From Arthrobacter ipis (lineage in GTDB: Bacteria; Actinomycetota; Actinomycetes; Actinomycetales; Micrococcaceae): 64,000 nt of DNA. Below are positions 9,017-18,344 of this stretch, in pieces. Below the pieces are notes generated by a model, which saw only the letters and a list, made by a program, of their open reading frames with translations, searched no databases and was not told where the DNA came from. The translations under genes and the position numbers were made by a program. Positions within the stretch are counted from its first letter, which is position 1. Each line of letters opens with the position of its first letter. The stretch lies in contig NZ_JAAOXD010000004.1 in assembly GCF_014694315.1 (NCBI RefSeq), forward strand, positions 161,967 to 225,966, given 5' to 3'.

Positions 9017-10354
9017 TTAGTTTTCGGCCCCTGGGGCGAGGACGTCCATGATGCGGTTGAGGTCTTCAACGCTAGCGAATTCGATACTCACACGGCCTTT
9101 ACGTGCTCCGAGCGAGATCTTCACGTTGGTGTCGAGCCGGTCCGAGAGCGAGGAGGCCAGGTAGTCCAGCCGTTCGTGACGTGCGCCCGGGCGGGGAATG
9201 TTGTTCCTCGCCGGCGTCGCGGGTTCACGGTGCAGGGTGACCGCTTCCTCGGTGGCCCGGACGGACATGCCCTCAGCCACAATCTTCTGCGCCAGGCGTT
9301 CCATGGACGCTGCGTCGGGAAGCGACAGCAGTGCCCTGGCGTGGCCGGCAGACAGCACATTGGCGGCAACGCGACGCTGCACCAGCGGCGGAAGCTTCAA
9401 CAGCCGCAGAGTGTTGGATACCTGCGGGCGTGAGCGGCCGATACGGTCAGCCAACTGCTCGTGCGTCGTGCCAAAGTCCTCCAGCAGCTGCTGGTAAGCG
9501 GCGGCCTCTTCGAGAGGATTCAGCTGACTGCGGTGCAGGTTCTCCAAGAGAGCGTCCCGGAGCAGATCATCATCCGTCGTGTCCCGGACAATCGCGGGGA
9601 TCGTAGAGAGTCCAGCGGCTTGAACCGCTCGCCAACGGCGCTCACCCATGACCAGTTCATACGGCTCTCCACCCTTTTCGGTTGAAGTACGTACCACAAT
9701 TGGCTGGAGGACGCCTATTTCACGTACGGAGTGGACGAGCTCCGCCATGTCATCCTCATCGAAGACAGAACGGGGCTGTTTACGGTTTGGATGGATGTCC
9801 GCAACAGGAATTTCCGCAAAACGTACGCCTGGTACCTCGACGAGGTCAACGCCGTTGTCCGGGACAGCAGCGGAGTCTACGTTCTTCCCGGCAGAGGTGA
9901 CCTGGGCAGAAGCGGCATCCTCCTCATCCGCCGAGGACGTGTCCGGGCGAGCGGCTCCGGACGTCGCTGCATCCTTTGCCGCCTTGGCCGCCCCGGTCTT
10001 TTCAGACACGCCGCCGGCGTCGGAATCAACGCCTTTGGAAGCGGCGGTCTTCGCCGTGGATCTGGCAGGGGAGGGCTTCATCACATCCGAAGCACCGTCG
10101 GTGCCTGCATTCGCACCCGCCTCAGCCGGAGCTTCGGCCAAAGCCTTCAGACTGGACTGGCGTGCAGGCGTTTCGTCGAGGTCAGGCTTATCCGGCCCAA
10201 CGGCCGGGACGGGTTCAGCCGTCTTACGCGCCTCGGGGAAGAACAGATCCACAGGGCGCGACGGAGCTGCTCCGTTACCCGAAGCGCTTGCGGACGCGGA
10301 ACTTGGAATGAGTGCGCCAAGACCGCGACCGAGCCCGCGTCGCTTATCGCTCAT
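9017..10354 (-). CDS. parB: chromosome-partitioning protein ParB
   Basis: A 445-residue CTP-dependent clamp that loads at parS and spreads to organise the origin region. The N-terminal ParA-interacting peptide [13 protein letters not shown] (5-17) is present. Residues 25-170 are an unusually long Ala/Ser/Asp-rich linker. The ParB/Srx CTP-binding domain follows (about 178-275) with GERRWR at 237-242 and ENLHR at 271-275. The parS-reading helix-turn-helix is at about 297-320 and a C-terminal dimerisation domain follows. Typical chromosomal ParBs are 280-380 aa, so the length excess sits in the linker. It is cotranscribed with parA 67 bp upstream. Confidence 0.97.
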   Translation of the reverse strand: MSDKRRGLGRGLGALIPSSASASASGNGAAPSRPVDLFFPEARKTAEPVPAVGPDKPDLDETPARQSSLKALAEAPAEAGANAGTDGASDVMKPSPARSTAKTAASKGVDSDAGGVSEKTGAAKAAKDAATSGAARPDTSSADEEDAASAQVTSAGKNVDSAAVPDNGVDLVEVPGVRFAEIPVADIHPNRKQPRSVFDEDDMAELVHSVREIGVLQPIVVRTSTEKGGEPYELVMGERRWRAVQAAGLSTIPAIVRDTTDDDLLRDALLENLHRSQLNPLEEAAAYQQLLEDFGTTHEQLADRIGRSRPQVSNTLRLLKLPPLVQRRVAANVLSAGHARALLSLPDAASMERLAQKIVAEGMSVRATEEAVTLHREPATPARNNIPRPGARHERLDYLASSLSDRLDTNVKISLGARKGRVSIEFASVEDLNRIMDVLAPGAEN

Positions 10355-10421
10355 GGATGATTCCCTCCATCGGAAGAGCCCGGCTATGCCGGGCTCCGGC
10401 TGTTGCTGTGTTTGGAAAATT

Positions 10422-11474
10422 CTAACGCTCAGCGATTTCCGCTGCGGCTTCGAGGTAGGACAACGCGCCGCTGGAGGATGGATCGTAGGTCATGACCGTC
10501 TGCTGGTAACTCGGCGCTTCGGAGATTCGCACGGAGCGCGGAACGACAGCGCCGAGAACCTGCTCCGGAAAGTGCTGCCTGACTTCTGCTGCCACCTGGG
10601 CGGCCAAGTTGGTGCGCCCGTCGTACATGGTGAGGAGAATCGTGGAAACTTCCAGATCTGCGTTCAGGTGCTTCTGGATCATCTCGATGTTCTTCAGCAG
10701 CTGGCTCAGTCCCTCAAGTGCATAGTATTCGCACTGGATGGGGATGAGCACCTCGCCGGCCGCACAAAAGGCATTGACCGTCAGCAGGCCCAGGCTGGGC
10801 GGGCAGTCGATGAAGATGTAGTCGAGCCGCTGCTCACCCTTCTTCTGCCGCGCCTTGGCATAGACGTCAATGGCGCGGCGGAGGCGCTGCTCGCGTGCCA
10901 CCAGGGAGACGAGCTCGATCTCGGCACCGGCCAAATGGATGGTGGCCGGGGCGCAGATGAGGTTGCTGATGTCCGGGCACTGGGCGACGACGTCTTCAAG
11001 AGGCAGATCGTTGATCAGGACATCGTAGATACTGTCGACGTCGGCATGGTGCTCAATGCCCAATGCCGTGGAGGCGTTGCCCTGCGGGTCGATGTCGATG
11101 ACCAGGACGTTCAAGCCAGCAGCCGCCAGCGCTGCGGCAATGTTGACGGTGGTTGTGGTCTTTCCCACTCCACCCTTTTGGTTTGAAACCGTGAAGATCC
11201 GTGTCTTCTCCGGTTTCGGCAGGTTGCGGCCGAGGAGCCGTTCCCGCCTCCTGTTCTCGTGCGCGAGTTCCCGGGCGATGGGGCTTGAGTCATCCAGGGT
11301 GTCCAAGACGTTGCCCCGGGCTGCGGTTTCACGTGAAACCTTAGGGGCACTCGTAGCTGCAACCGGATTGGGCTGATTTACTGTCGTAGCGACCGGTGAT
11401 ACGCCAAAGGCACGCGCCGACCCCAGGGACACGAACGGGGGGATCCGCTGCGTGGAGGTTTCGCTACTGGTCAC
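10422..11474 (-). CDS. parA: chromosome-partitioning ATPase ParA
   Basis: A 350-residue deviant-Walker ATPase that binds nucleoid DNA and moves ParB-parS complexes. The Walker A motif KGGVGKTT is at 100-107, with the signature lysine, and Walker A' is DIDPQGN at 127-133; a DCPPSLG motif follows. Residues 1-90 are a non-conserved extension, so a later start such as GTG before SRETAARG (residue 47) is possible. A perfect parS lies within this extension. Gene order rsmG-parA-parB on the minus strand is standard. Confidence 0.95.
   Translation of the reverse strand: MTSSETSTQRIPPFVSLGSARAFGVSPVATTVNQPNPVAATSAPKVSRETAARGNVLDTLDDSSPIARELAHENRRRERLLGRNLPKPEKTRIFTVSNQKGGVGKTTTTVNIAAALAAAGLNVLVIDIDPQGNASTALGIEHHADVDSIYDVLINDLPLEDVVAQCPDISNLICAPATIHLAGAEIELVSLVAREQRLRRAIDVYAKARQKKGEQRLDYIFIDCPPSLGLLTVNAFCAAGEVLIPIQCEYYALEGLSQLLKNIEMIQKHLNADLEVSTILLTMYDGRTNLAAQVAAEVRQHFPEQVLGAVVPRSVRISEAPSYQQTVMTYDPSSSGALSYLEAAAEIAER
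11325..11340. promoter_or_regulatory. parS: parS site 9, inside the parA reading frame
   Basis: Perfect GTTTCACGTGAAAC core at 11326-11339, encoding VSRET in the ParA N-terminal extension. Confidence 0.95.
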
Positions 11475-11559
11475 TTGGACACACTCACTCTCGTTCGGCT
11501 TTCACTGCCGTTCTCTAGCCTAACCGCTACACCCTAAGGACCCGCGGCACCTTGCGGGG

Positions 11560-12210
11560 CTAGGCCCTCTTTTGGGTCTTCTTAACTACGATGCGCACCA
11601 CCGTGGTGGGCTCCTCGAGCAGGTCTTGGCCAACAGTTACCACCGACGTCTCCACGCCACCAAGCTTGCGGATGGCCTTGGCCGCCTTGTCAATCTCATC
11701 GGCGGCGCTGCGGCCCTTGATGGCCACGACTTCACCCTCGCCGCCGAGCAGCGGGATGGTGAGGCCGGCGAGATTGCTCAGGGCAGACACTGCCCGGGCG
11801 GTGACGACGTTGGCCGTTACCATCCCGACGGCAAGTTCGGCACGCGTGCGCATGACGGTGACGTTACTCAAACCGAGATCGTCAACCACTTCCTGCAGCC
11901 AGATCACCCGGCGCTCCAGCGGTTCGATGAGGGTCAGTTCGAGGTCGGGGCGAGCGATGGCCAGGCAAAGGCCCGGCAGACCGGCGCCACTGCCGACGTC
12001 GGCCACGTGGCTGCCCTGGGCAATTTCACTTTCGATCACTGCACAGTTCAGGACGTGGCGTCCCCAAAGCCTGGGGATTTCCCGCGGGCCGATGAGCCCG
12101 CGCTCGGTGCCTGACGTGGCCAGGTGTTCCACATACCGTTCAGCCAAGCCCAGGCGGTCGCCGAAGATCTTCTCAGCCGCCTGGCGCTCGGCTGCCGTCA
12201 TTTCAACCAT
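11560..12210 (-). CDS. rsmG: 16S rRNA (guanine-527-N7)-methyltransferase RsmG
   Basis: A 216-residue SAM-dependent methyltransferase modifying 16S rRNA G527. The SAM-binding motif VADVGSGAGLPG is clear, followed by LIEPLERR and the GEVVAIKGRSA C-terminal segment. The frame extends upstream to 12318, but that would overlap jag by 89 nt. The ATG at 12210 (MVEMTAAERQ) matches the usual family start and lies 20 nt after the jag stop; a TTG at 12225 is an alternative. Confidence 0.93.
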   Translation of the reverse strand: MVEMTAAERQAAEKIFGDRLGLAERYVEHLATSGTERGLIGPREIPRLWGRHVLNCAVIESEIAQGSHVADVGSGAGLPGLCLAIARPDLELTLIEPLERRVIWLQEVVDDLGLSNVTVMRTRAELAVGMVTANVVTARAVSALSNLAGLTIPLLGGEGEVVAIKGRSAADEIDKAAKAIRKLGGVETSVVTVGQDLLEEPTTVVRIVVKKTQKRA

Positions 12211-12229
12211 CTGTAAGTCAGCCAACGGT

Positions 12230-12793
12230 TCAGTCGGCGGAAACGACGATGTGCCGGCCTGCACCCTCGCCCTCGGACTCACTGACGAATCCAAGGTCGG
12301 CGACGGCGTCGTGGACAATCTTCCGCTCGTAGGCGCTCATGGGCTCCAGCGCGACGGCGTCGCCGGTTTCCTTGACGGAGGTGACGGCGTCTTCAGCGAT
12401 CTTCTGCAGGTGGCCCGCGCGTTCCTTGCGGTAGCCATTGATGTCGAGCACCAGGCGTGACCGGTTTTCCGTCGCAGAAAGAACGGACAGCCGGGTCAGT
12501 TCCTGAAGGGCTTCCAGGACCTCGCCGTCCTGCCCGACGAGGCTCTCCAGCCCGGCGGATTCTTCCTCAGCCACGATCGAAATGTAGGTGCGTCCGTTGC
12601 GGACCTCGATGTCAATGTCGCCGTCGATGTCGGCGATGTCAAGCAGTTCCTCAAGGTAGTCGGCGGCTACATCGCCCTCTTCTTCCAGGCGGCTTGCCGT
12701 CGTGCCCTTGCCCGCATCTACGGTAGAGGCAACGGAATCCTGGTCTTCGCCGGCTTCAGCGGAAAGTGCGTGTTCAGAGCTCTCAACAGACAT
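12230..12793 (-). CDS. jag: KH/R3H-domain RNA-binding protein Jag (KhpB)
   Basis: A 187-residue single-stranded nucleic-acid-binding protein usually encoded after yidC. The acidic N-terminal region (1-55) is followed by a KH domain (about 60-125, VGQDGEVLEALQEL corresponding to the GxxG loop, here GQDG) and an R3H domain (MSAYERKIVHDAVAD at about 152-166). The start codon overlaps the yidC stop as TAATG, indicating translational coupling. Confidence 0.94.
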   Translation of the reverse strand: MSVESSEHALSAEAGEDQDSVASTVDAGKGTTASRLEEEGDVAADYLEELLDIADIDGDIDIEVRNGRTYISIVAEEESAGLESLVGQDGEVLEALQELTRLSVLSATENRSRLVLDINGYRKERAGHLQKIAEDAVTSVKETGDAVALEPMSAYERKIVHDAVADLGFVSESEGEGAGRHIVVSAD

Positions 12794-13773
12794 TACTTCT
12801 TCTTCCTGTTCTTGCGTTGTGGCTGAATGCGCTGCGTCCGGGCCTCGGCAACCGCAGCGGCAGCAGCAGCTTCCGCTTCGGGGTCAGCCTTCTTGCCACC
12901 CAAGATGGGAAGGGCCGGAAGGCCCTTGGCGGCACGGCGCTCGGCGAGGGCCTTGGCGGCGGGGGATCCCGGCGTCGGCATGCGGCGGATGACAAAGAAC
13001 TGCTGGCCCATGGTCCACAGGTTGGTGGTGGTCCAGTAGATGAGGACACCGATGGGGAAGTTGATGCCGCCCACACCGAACACGATGGGCAGGATGTAGA
13101 GCATCATCTTCTGCTGGCGCATGAACGGGCTGGCCATGGCCTCTTCGGACATGTTCTTGGCCATGATCTGCTTCTGCGTGATGAACTGCGAGGCCGTCAT
13201 GGCCAGGATCATCACGATGGAAAGTATCCACACCGCCACCACGTTGCCGCCGGGGGGCGTGCCGTGAAGCAGGGTCGCGGAGAGCGGAGCGCCGAAGATG
13301 CTTGACTCGTCGAACTGCTTGACCTGCTCAACGCTCATGGCGCCGATGCCCTGGCCGCCGGCCTTGGCCGAGCTGATGCCGGAGAGAACCTGGAACAGCG
13401 CGAAGAAGAACGGCATCTGGATCAGCATGGGGAGGCAGGCAGAGAACGGGTTGGTGCCGTGCTTCTTGTACAGGGCCATCTGCTCTTGCGCCATGGCCTG
13501 GCGAGAAAGCTGGTCGGTCTTGCCCTTGTACTTGTCCTGCATCTTCTTCAGGTCCGGCTGCAGCAGCTGCATCCCTCGCTGGGCCTTGATCTGCTTGACG
13601 AACACAGGGATCAAGGCGGCACGGATCACCAGCACCAGCCCGATGATGGACAGAGTCCACGTCCAGCCGTTCGCGGCCGGCAGGCCGATGAAGCTCAATC
13701 CGTCATGGAAGCCGACCATAATGACTGATACCAGCCACTTGAACGGGGCCATGATTGTTCCAAAGAAGTCCAT
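12793..13773 (-). CDS. yidC: membrane protein insertase YidC
   Basis: A 326-residue YidC/Oxa1 insertase that places proteins in the cytoplasmic membrane with or without SecYEG. Hydrophobic segments at about 1-55, 85-115, 180-205 and 225-255 give the actinobacterial five-helix core without the large periplasmic P1 domain of E. coli. Conserved IPVFVKQIKAQRGMQ follows helix 1. The tail ends in a basic TQRIQPQRKNRKKK, expected to contact ribosomes. Confidence 0.96.
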   Translation of the reverse strand: MDFFGTIMAPFKWLVSVIMVGFHDGLSFIGLPAANGWTWTLSIIGLVLVIRAALIPVFVKQIKAQRGMQLLQPDLKKMQDKYKGKTDQLSRQAMAQEQMALYKKHGTNPFSACLPMLIQMPFFFALFQVLSGISSAKAGGQGIGAMSVEQVKQFDESSIFGAPLSATLLHGTPPGGNVVAVWILSIVMILAMTASQFITQKQIMAKNMSEEAMASPFMRQQKMMLYILPIVFGVGGINFPIGVLIYWTTTNLWTMGQQFFVIRRMPTPGSPAAKALAERRAAKGLPALPILGGKKADPEAEAAAAAAVAEARTQRIQPQRKNRKKK

Positions 13774-13789
13774 ACGATTTCCCTATTCG

Positions 13790-14185
13790 TCAGGCCGCAG
13801 CGCGGCCTTCTTCATCAGTCTGAGCAGCCAGATACTTGTCCGGGTTGTTCAGCACAACAATTGTGGGGGTCCGGTTTTCAGGCCATTCCCGGTGGCCGGC
13901 GGGGACATGGTCCACGCCACCGGCATTCCACGGATGGCAGCGTGCCAGACGCCGGGCGGCCAGCCAGCTGCCCTTGACGGCACCGTGGACGGTGACTGCT
14001 TCAAGCGCATAGGCCGAGCAGGAGGGAAAGAAACGGCAAACCTGGCCGTACAAGGGAGAAACCACCTTGCGGTAGGCCAGGAGCAGAAGAATGAGGATAT
14101 TGCGGGGCAGGTTCCAGATGAAGCTGCCCGCGGCCGCTGCTGCGGACTTGGGGGGTCGGACGACGGCGGCACTCGGGTCAAGCAC
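13790..14185 (-). CDS. yidD: membrane protein insertion efficiency factor YidD
   Basis: A 131-residue small amphipathic membrane-associated protein that assists YidC. The family core RKVVSPLYGQVCRFFPSCSAY, with its C...PSCS pattern, is at about 39-60, followed by ARRLARCHPWNAGGVDHVP. An N-terminal extension of about 25 residues precedes the amphipathic helix. It overlaps rnpA by 8 nt, as is usual in the rpmH-rnpA-yidD-yidC operon. Confidence 0.95.
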   Translation of the reverse strand: MLDPSAAVVRPPKSAAAAAGSFIWNLPRNILILLLLAYRKVVSPLYGQVCRFFPSCSAYALEAVTVHGAVKGSWLAARRLARCHPWNAGGVDHVPAGHREWPENRTPTIVVLNNPDKYLAAQTDEEGRAAA

Positions 14186-14603
14186 GCTGTGTCCCTTCCT
14201 GTGTTGTTGCGTCCGGTTGCGTTCCGGCCGGCCGTTTTCCGGTCACCACCGGAAGGCGCCCAGCCAGCCGCCTCATGGTGTGTTCCAAGGCGGCGTTGTA
14301 ATCCGCCAGGAGCTCGTCCCAGCTGGCTGTTGCCGAGGCGGGTAAAGCACGCACCACAATAGCGAACCCGGTGCCGTACTCGCGCAGCGAGACAGCGCCA
14401 GCTTCTCTTAGTCTCCTCTTAACGAGGTTCCTGGCAACAGCGTTCCCGACAGCTTTGGAAACGATGAAACCGATGCGGCTGGGTTCGTCGGCTCCAATAG
14501 TTGCCGTATATAACACTACGTTCCGGCGTCCATTGCGGACGCCGGAACGTACTGTTGTTGAAAAATCGGTTGAAGTCCTCAGGCGGTTCCGGGTGGCAAG
14601 CAC
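14178..14603 (-). CDS. rnpA: ribonuclease P protein component
   Basis: A 141-residue basic protein subunit of RNase P, helping the catalytic RNA mature tRNA 5' ends. The signature RNLVKRRLREA (the RNR motif) is at about 78-88, and RIGFIVSKAVGNAVARN precedes it. The C-terminal tail is a poorly conserved, Thr/Gln-rich extension. It starts 40 bp after rpmH and overlaps yidD. Confidence 0.96.
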   Translation of the reverse strand: MLATRNRLRTSTDFSTTVRSGVRNGRRNVVLYTATIGADEPSRIGFIVSKAVGNAVARNLVKRRLREAGAVSLREYGTGFAIVVRALPASATASWDELLADYNAALEHTMRRLAGRLPVVTGKRPAGTQPDATTQEGTQRA

Positions 14604-14643
14604 CGCTAATCTCGCAGAAGGAAGAAGACCGACAAGTCAGTAT

Positions 14644-14781
14644 TTAGGCCGACAGTTCGGTGCGACCCTTGCCACGGCGGGCGGCCAGAATGGCACGGCC
14701 GGCACGGGTGCGCATACGAAGGCGGAAGCCGTGCTTCTTGGCCCGACGGCGGTTATTCGGCTGAAAAGTCCGCTTGCTCAC
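14644..14781 (-). CDS. rpmH: 50S ribosomal protein L34
   Basis: A 45-residue highly basic protein starting at a GTG (14781) and ending with TAA (14644-14646). The translation begins [19 protein letters not shown] and ends [11 protein letters not shown], an exact family pattern. It is the first gene of the leftward rpmH-rnpA-yidD-yidC-jag-rsmG-parA-parB block and diverges from dnaA. Confidence 0.97.
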   Translation of the reverse strand: MSKRTFQPNNRRRAKKHGFRLRMRTRAGRAILAARRGKGRTELSA

Positions 14782-15008
14782 GTTAGTTACTCCAGTGGAT
14801 CAAAGGTGCGCCCACCCGATCAGAAAAGGGGAAGAACTGGCCGACGCTAAGTTTTGTATGTGTCTGCTTCCCCTGGATTTTCCCGGAACGCGTAAAGCGT
14901 CCGATAGTCCAAAATGGGGTCAGAAAGCAGGCACAAAGGACTCCACAACGTTAGGGCAAAACGCCGCCGCGAGTCAAACCAGCAGACTATCCGGCGTGTT
15001 TCCCCAGC
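14782..15008. other. rpmH promoter side of the rpmH-dnaA intergenic region
   Basis: No gene is seen. A short inverted repeat ACGC-GTAAA-GCGT at about 14888-14900 lies in the likely rpmH promoter zone. I could not assign a clear -10/-35 pair. Confidence 0.4.
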
Positions 15009-15179
15009 TGTGGCTAACAGGGCGCCGAGCCTGTGGATGAAGCGGCTCACGATCGCCGTTTTCGAACCACAACGGTGTAATTATCCACAAGGCACTTCCC
15101 AGCTATCTTCTAGGCTTTTCATCCCCTAGAGTGTCCCAGTAGCCGATTATCCACGGACTGTGCATAACGCTGTGGATTA
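15009..15179. promoter_or_regulatory. oriC: oriC left part: DnaA boxes upstream of dnaA
   Basis: Box-like 9-mers: TGTGGCTAA (15009), TGTGGATGA (15032), a perfect TTATCCACA (15081), TTATCCACG (15147), TGTGCATAA (15159) and TGTGGATTA (15171). The last three start exactly 12 bp apart. The rpmH-dnaA interval is a standard part of actinobacterial oriC and also autoregulates dnaA. Confidence 0.85.
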
Positions 15180-15254
15180 AGCCGGGCCAGCACCCTGGTT
15201 TCGGGCTTGCGGCTGCATGTAATGCAGGCAGCAAGCTTTGAGGAACCAAATTTG

Positions 15255-16676
15255 ATGACAGTAGACGAAGCCAACCACGCCAACACTGTCGGAAGTTCCT
15301 GGCGGCGCGTGGTGAATCTTCTCGAGCAGGATGACCGCGTCTCGCCCCGGCAACGCGGCTTTGTCATCCTCGCGCAGGCCCAGGGCCTCATCGGTTCCAC
15401 CCTTCTCGTTGCTGTGCCCAACGAACTGACCAGGGAAGTGCTCCAGACCCAGGTCAAGGACGCGCTCGATGATGCGCTCCGGAACGTGTTCTCGGACGAC
15501 ATCCGCTGCGCCATCGACGTAGACACCGATCTGGTGCCCATCCACGAGGAGCCGGAACCCGCCGTCGAGCTTTCCCTCGCAACCGATCCGTCCCTCGAAC
15601 AGAAGCCGCAGCCCATGCTGCCGAGCACCTCACACGAATTCGGCCGGCTCAACCCCAAGTACGTCTTCGACACCTTCGTGATCGGTTCCTCCAACAGGTT
15701 TGCCCATGCTGCGGCCGTCGCAGTGGCCGAAGCCCCGGCCAAGGCGTACAACCCGCTGTTCATTTACGGCGATTCAGGTCTGGGCAAGACCCACCTGCTG
15801 CACGCCATTGGCCACTACGCCCGGCGGCTCTACAGCGGCATCCGCGTCCGGTACGTCAACTCCGAGGAATTCACCAACGACTTCATCAACTCGATCCGTG
15901 ACGATGAGGGCGCCAGCTTCAAGACGACGTACCGCAACGTCGACGTCCTGCTGATCGACGACATCCAGTTCCTGGCCGGCAAGGACCGGACGCTGGAGGA
16001 GTTCTTCCACACGTTCAACTCGCTGCACAACAACAACAAGCAGGTGGTCATCACCTCGGATCAGCCTCCCAAGCTACTGGCGGGCTTCGAGGACCGGATG
16101 AAGTCCCGCTTCGAGTGGGGCTTGCTGACGGACATCCAGCCGCCCGAACTGGAGACCCGCATCGCCATCCTCCGGAAGAAGGCCCTCAGCGAAGGCCTCT
16201 CCGCGCCGGACGACGCGCTGGAGTACATCGCTTCGAAAATAGCGAGCAACATCCGCGAACTCGAAGGCGCCCTCATCCGTGTGACGGCGTTCGCCAGCCT
16301 CAACCGCCAGCCGGTGGACGTGGCTCTCGCGGAGATGGTGCTCAAGGACCTCATCACCGACGACGGCGCCCAGGAAATCACGTCGGGCCAGATTCTGCAG
16401 CAGACCGCGGATTACTTCAAGCTCAGCTTGGAGGAGCTCTGCAGCAAGTCGCGGACCCGGACTCTGGTGACCGCACGCCAGATCGCCATGTACCTGTGCC
16501 GCGAGCTGACCGACATGTCGCTGCCCAAGATCGGCCAGGAGCTCGGCGGCCGCGACCACACCACCGTGATCCACGCAGACCGAAAGATCCGTGAACTCAT
16601 GGCCGAGCGACGTGTGATTTACAACCAGGTCACCGAGCTCACCAACCGGATCAAGCAGCAGCAGCGCGACTCCTGA
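15255..16676 (+). CDS. dnaA: chromosomal replication initiator DnaA
   Basis: A 473-residue AAA+ initiator that binds TTATCCACA boxes and opens oriC. An N-terminal helicase-loader interaction domain (about 1-85) and a short linker precede the AAA+ domain, with Walker A GDSGLGKTH at about 173-181 and Walker B LLIDDIQFL at about 232-240. The DNA-binding domain IV carries the signature RDHTTVIHADRK at about 433-444. The ATG at 15255 is chosen over 15207 because GAGGAA precedes it and the extra upstream residues are not family-like. Confidence 0.98.
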   Translation: MTVDEANHANTVGSSWRRVVNLLEQDDRVSPRQRGFVILAQAQGLIGSTLLVAVPNELTREVLQTQVKDALDDALRNVFSDDIRCAIDVDTDLVPIHEEPEPAVELSLATDPSLEQKPQPMLPSTSHEFGRLNPKYVFDTFVIGSSNRFAHAAAVAVAEAPAKAYNPLFIYGDSGLGKTHLLHAIGHYARRLYSGIRVRYVNSEEFTNDFINSIRDDEGASFKTTYRNVDVLLIDDIQFLAGKDRTLEEFFHTFNSLHNNNKQVVITSDQPPKLLAGFEDRMKSRFEWGLLTDIQPPELETRIAILRKKALSEGLSAPDDALEYIASKIASNIRELEGALIRVTAFASLNRQPVDVALAEMVLKDLITDDGAQEITSGQILQQTADYFKLSLEELCSKSRTRTLVTARQIAMYLCRELTDMSLPKIGQELGGRDHTTVIHADRKIRELMAERRVIYNQVTELTNRIKQQQRDS

Positions 16677-16687
16677 TCCCAGGTTCT

Positions 16688-16960
16688 TAACCTTATTAAC
16701 AGGGGTGTGTGGATAACCCTGTGGACAGTTAAGGGGACAACCGCGGTTAATGGGCTTAAAACCCTTAAGGCGTCTGTGGATCACCGCAACAGGCCAAAAA
16801 TGTTGTCCCCATCCACACCCTGTTTAAAACGTGCCGAACCCACAGTCCATGAACAGGGCTTAACCGCGGATCCGAGCCGTGAAACCCGGTTATCCACAGT
16901 TTCCACAGCAGTTATTAACACTACTAATCCCAAAAAATTGAAATCCCTCAAATAACAATC
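16688..16960. promoter_or_regulatory. oriC: oriC right part: DnaA-box cluster and AT-rich unwinding region
   Basis: Boxes include TGTGGATAA (16708, perfect reverse), TGTGGACAG (16720), AGGGGACAA (16732, weak), TGTGGATCA (16775), CCATCCACA (16809), TTATCCACA (16890, perfect) and GTTTCCACA (16899). The first three are at 12-bp period. GTTARTAAC-type palindromes lie beside the outer boxes (TTATTAACAG at about 16693 and GTTATTAAC at about 16911). The AT-rich tract at about 16908-16965, including AAAAAATTGAAAT, is the best candidate unwinding element. Confidence 0.9.
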
Positions 16961-17213
16961 TCGTTCCCGGACCTCCACCGCACCGGCCAAAGCATCGGCC
17001 ACTGGCAGCCGGCAGAGCCGGCATCACTGGCGGGGATGGGGAAATCCCTGTTATTCCGGCTAAGCTGTCTGCAGCGCTCCCATCCCTGGGTTTGTTTGCG
17101 GTCTGCCATGCGCGGACCATGCAGGTTCCGGGACTTTGGGGCACCGGTCTAGTGGGCTCCTAGCGAGTTCCCGTTCAAAAAATGGCAGCAGCAATGAAAG
17201 GCGGCACCCTTCC
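16961..17213. other. oriC-distal part of dnaA-dnaN intergenic, dnaN leader
   Basis: No gene is seen. It is GC-rich with no further strong DnaA boxes and should contain the dnaN promoter, which I cannot place confidently. Confidence 0.45.
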
Positions 17214-18338
17214 GTGAAGTTCAGAGTCGAACGGGACGTCCTGGCAGAAGCCGTCACATGGACAGCCCGGTCGTTGTCTCCGCGGCCGCCAGTTCCCGTG
17301 CTCTCCGGCCTTCTGCTCAAGGCCGAATCCGGGACCGTCAGCCTGTCCAGCTTCGATTACGAGACCTCAGCGCGCCTTGAGATTCCTGCCGACATCAGGG
17401 ACGAAGGCACCATCCTGGTTTCCGGTCGCCTCCTCGCAGACATCTGCCGCAGCCTTCCGTCGGCCCCGGTGGACATCGAAACCGACGGCAACAAGGTCAC
17501 ACTCACCTGCCGCCGAAGCAGCTTTCACTTGGCGACCATGCCCGAGGCGGAATACCCGCCCCTGCCTGCGCTTCCGACCATCACCGGTACTGTCGCCGGC
17601 GACGCCTTCGCCCAGGCTGTATCCCAGGTGATCATCGCGGCCAGCAAGGACGACACCCTTCCCATCCTCACCGGCGTGCGGATGGAGATCGAGGATGACC
17701 TCATCACGCTCCTGGCCACGGATCGCTACCGGCTCGCCATGCGCGAAGTACCCTGGAAGCCCGTCACTCCGGGCATCTCCACCAGTGCCTTGGTCAAAGC
17801 CAAAACGCTGAACGAGGTTGCCAAGACTTTGGGCGGCAGCGGGGACATCAACCTGGCCATCGCCGAGGACGACAGCCGGCTCATCGGCTTTGAAAGCGGC
17901 GGCCGCACCACCACGTCACTGCTGGTCGACGGCGACTACCCCAAGATCCGCTCGCTGTTCCCGGATTCCACGCCGATTCACGCCACCGTGCAGACCCAGG
18001 AACTTGTGGAGGCCGTCCGCCGCGTTTCACTCGTCGCAGAACGCAACACCCCGGTCCGGCTCGCATTCACACAGGGCCAGCTGCACCTCGACGCCGGCAC
18101 CGGCGAGGACGCACAGGCCTCCGAAGAGCTCGAAGCACAGCTGTCCGGCGAAGACATCACCGTGGCCTTCAACCCGCACTACCTCGTTGAAGGCCTCAGC
18201 GTGATCGAAACTAAGTTCGTGCGCTTCTCGTTCACCACGGCCCCCAAGCCCGCCATGATCACCGCGCAGAACGACATCGACGGTGAGGACCAGGACGACT
18301 ACCGCTACCTCGTGATGCCGGTGCGCCTGCCCAACTAA
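17214..18338 (+). CDS. dnaN: DNA polymerase III sliding clamp (beta)
   Basis: A 374-residue ring-forming processivity clamp. Translation starts VKFRVERDVLAEAVTWTARS and shows the three-fold clamp domain pattern, ending with the conserved C-terminal YLVMPVRLPN. The GTG at 17214 is preceded by GAAAGGCGG at a good distance. An ATG at 17136 would add 26 non-conserved residues. Confidence 0.97.
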   Translation: MKFRVERDVLAEAVTWTARSLSPRPPVPVLSGLLLKAESGTVSLSSFDYETSARLEIPADIRDEGTILVSGRLLADICRSLPSAPVDIETDGNKVTLTCRRSSFHLATMPEAEYPPLPALPTITGTVAGDAFAQAVSQVIIAASKDDTLPILTGVRMEIEDDLITLLATDRYRLAMREVPWKPVTPGISTSALVKAKTLNEVAKTLGGSGDINLAIAEDDSRLIGFESGGRTTTSLLVDGDYPKIRSLFPDSTPIHATVQTQELVEAVRRVSLVAERNTPVRLAFTQGQLHLDAGTGEDAQASEELEAQLSGEDITVAFNPHYLVEGLSVIETKFVRFSFTTAPKPAMITAQNDIDGEDQDDYRYLVMPVRLPN

Positions 18339-18344
18339 GCCACT

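Noticed and set aside
12210..12318. Longer RsmG starting at 12318
   Set aside because: It would overlap jag by 89 nt and the extra residues are not family-like.
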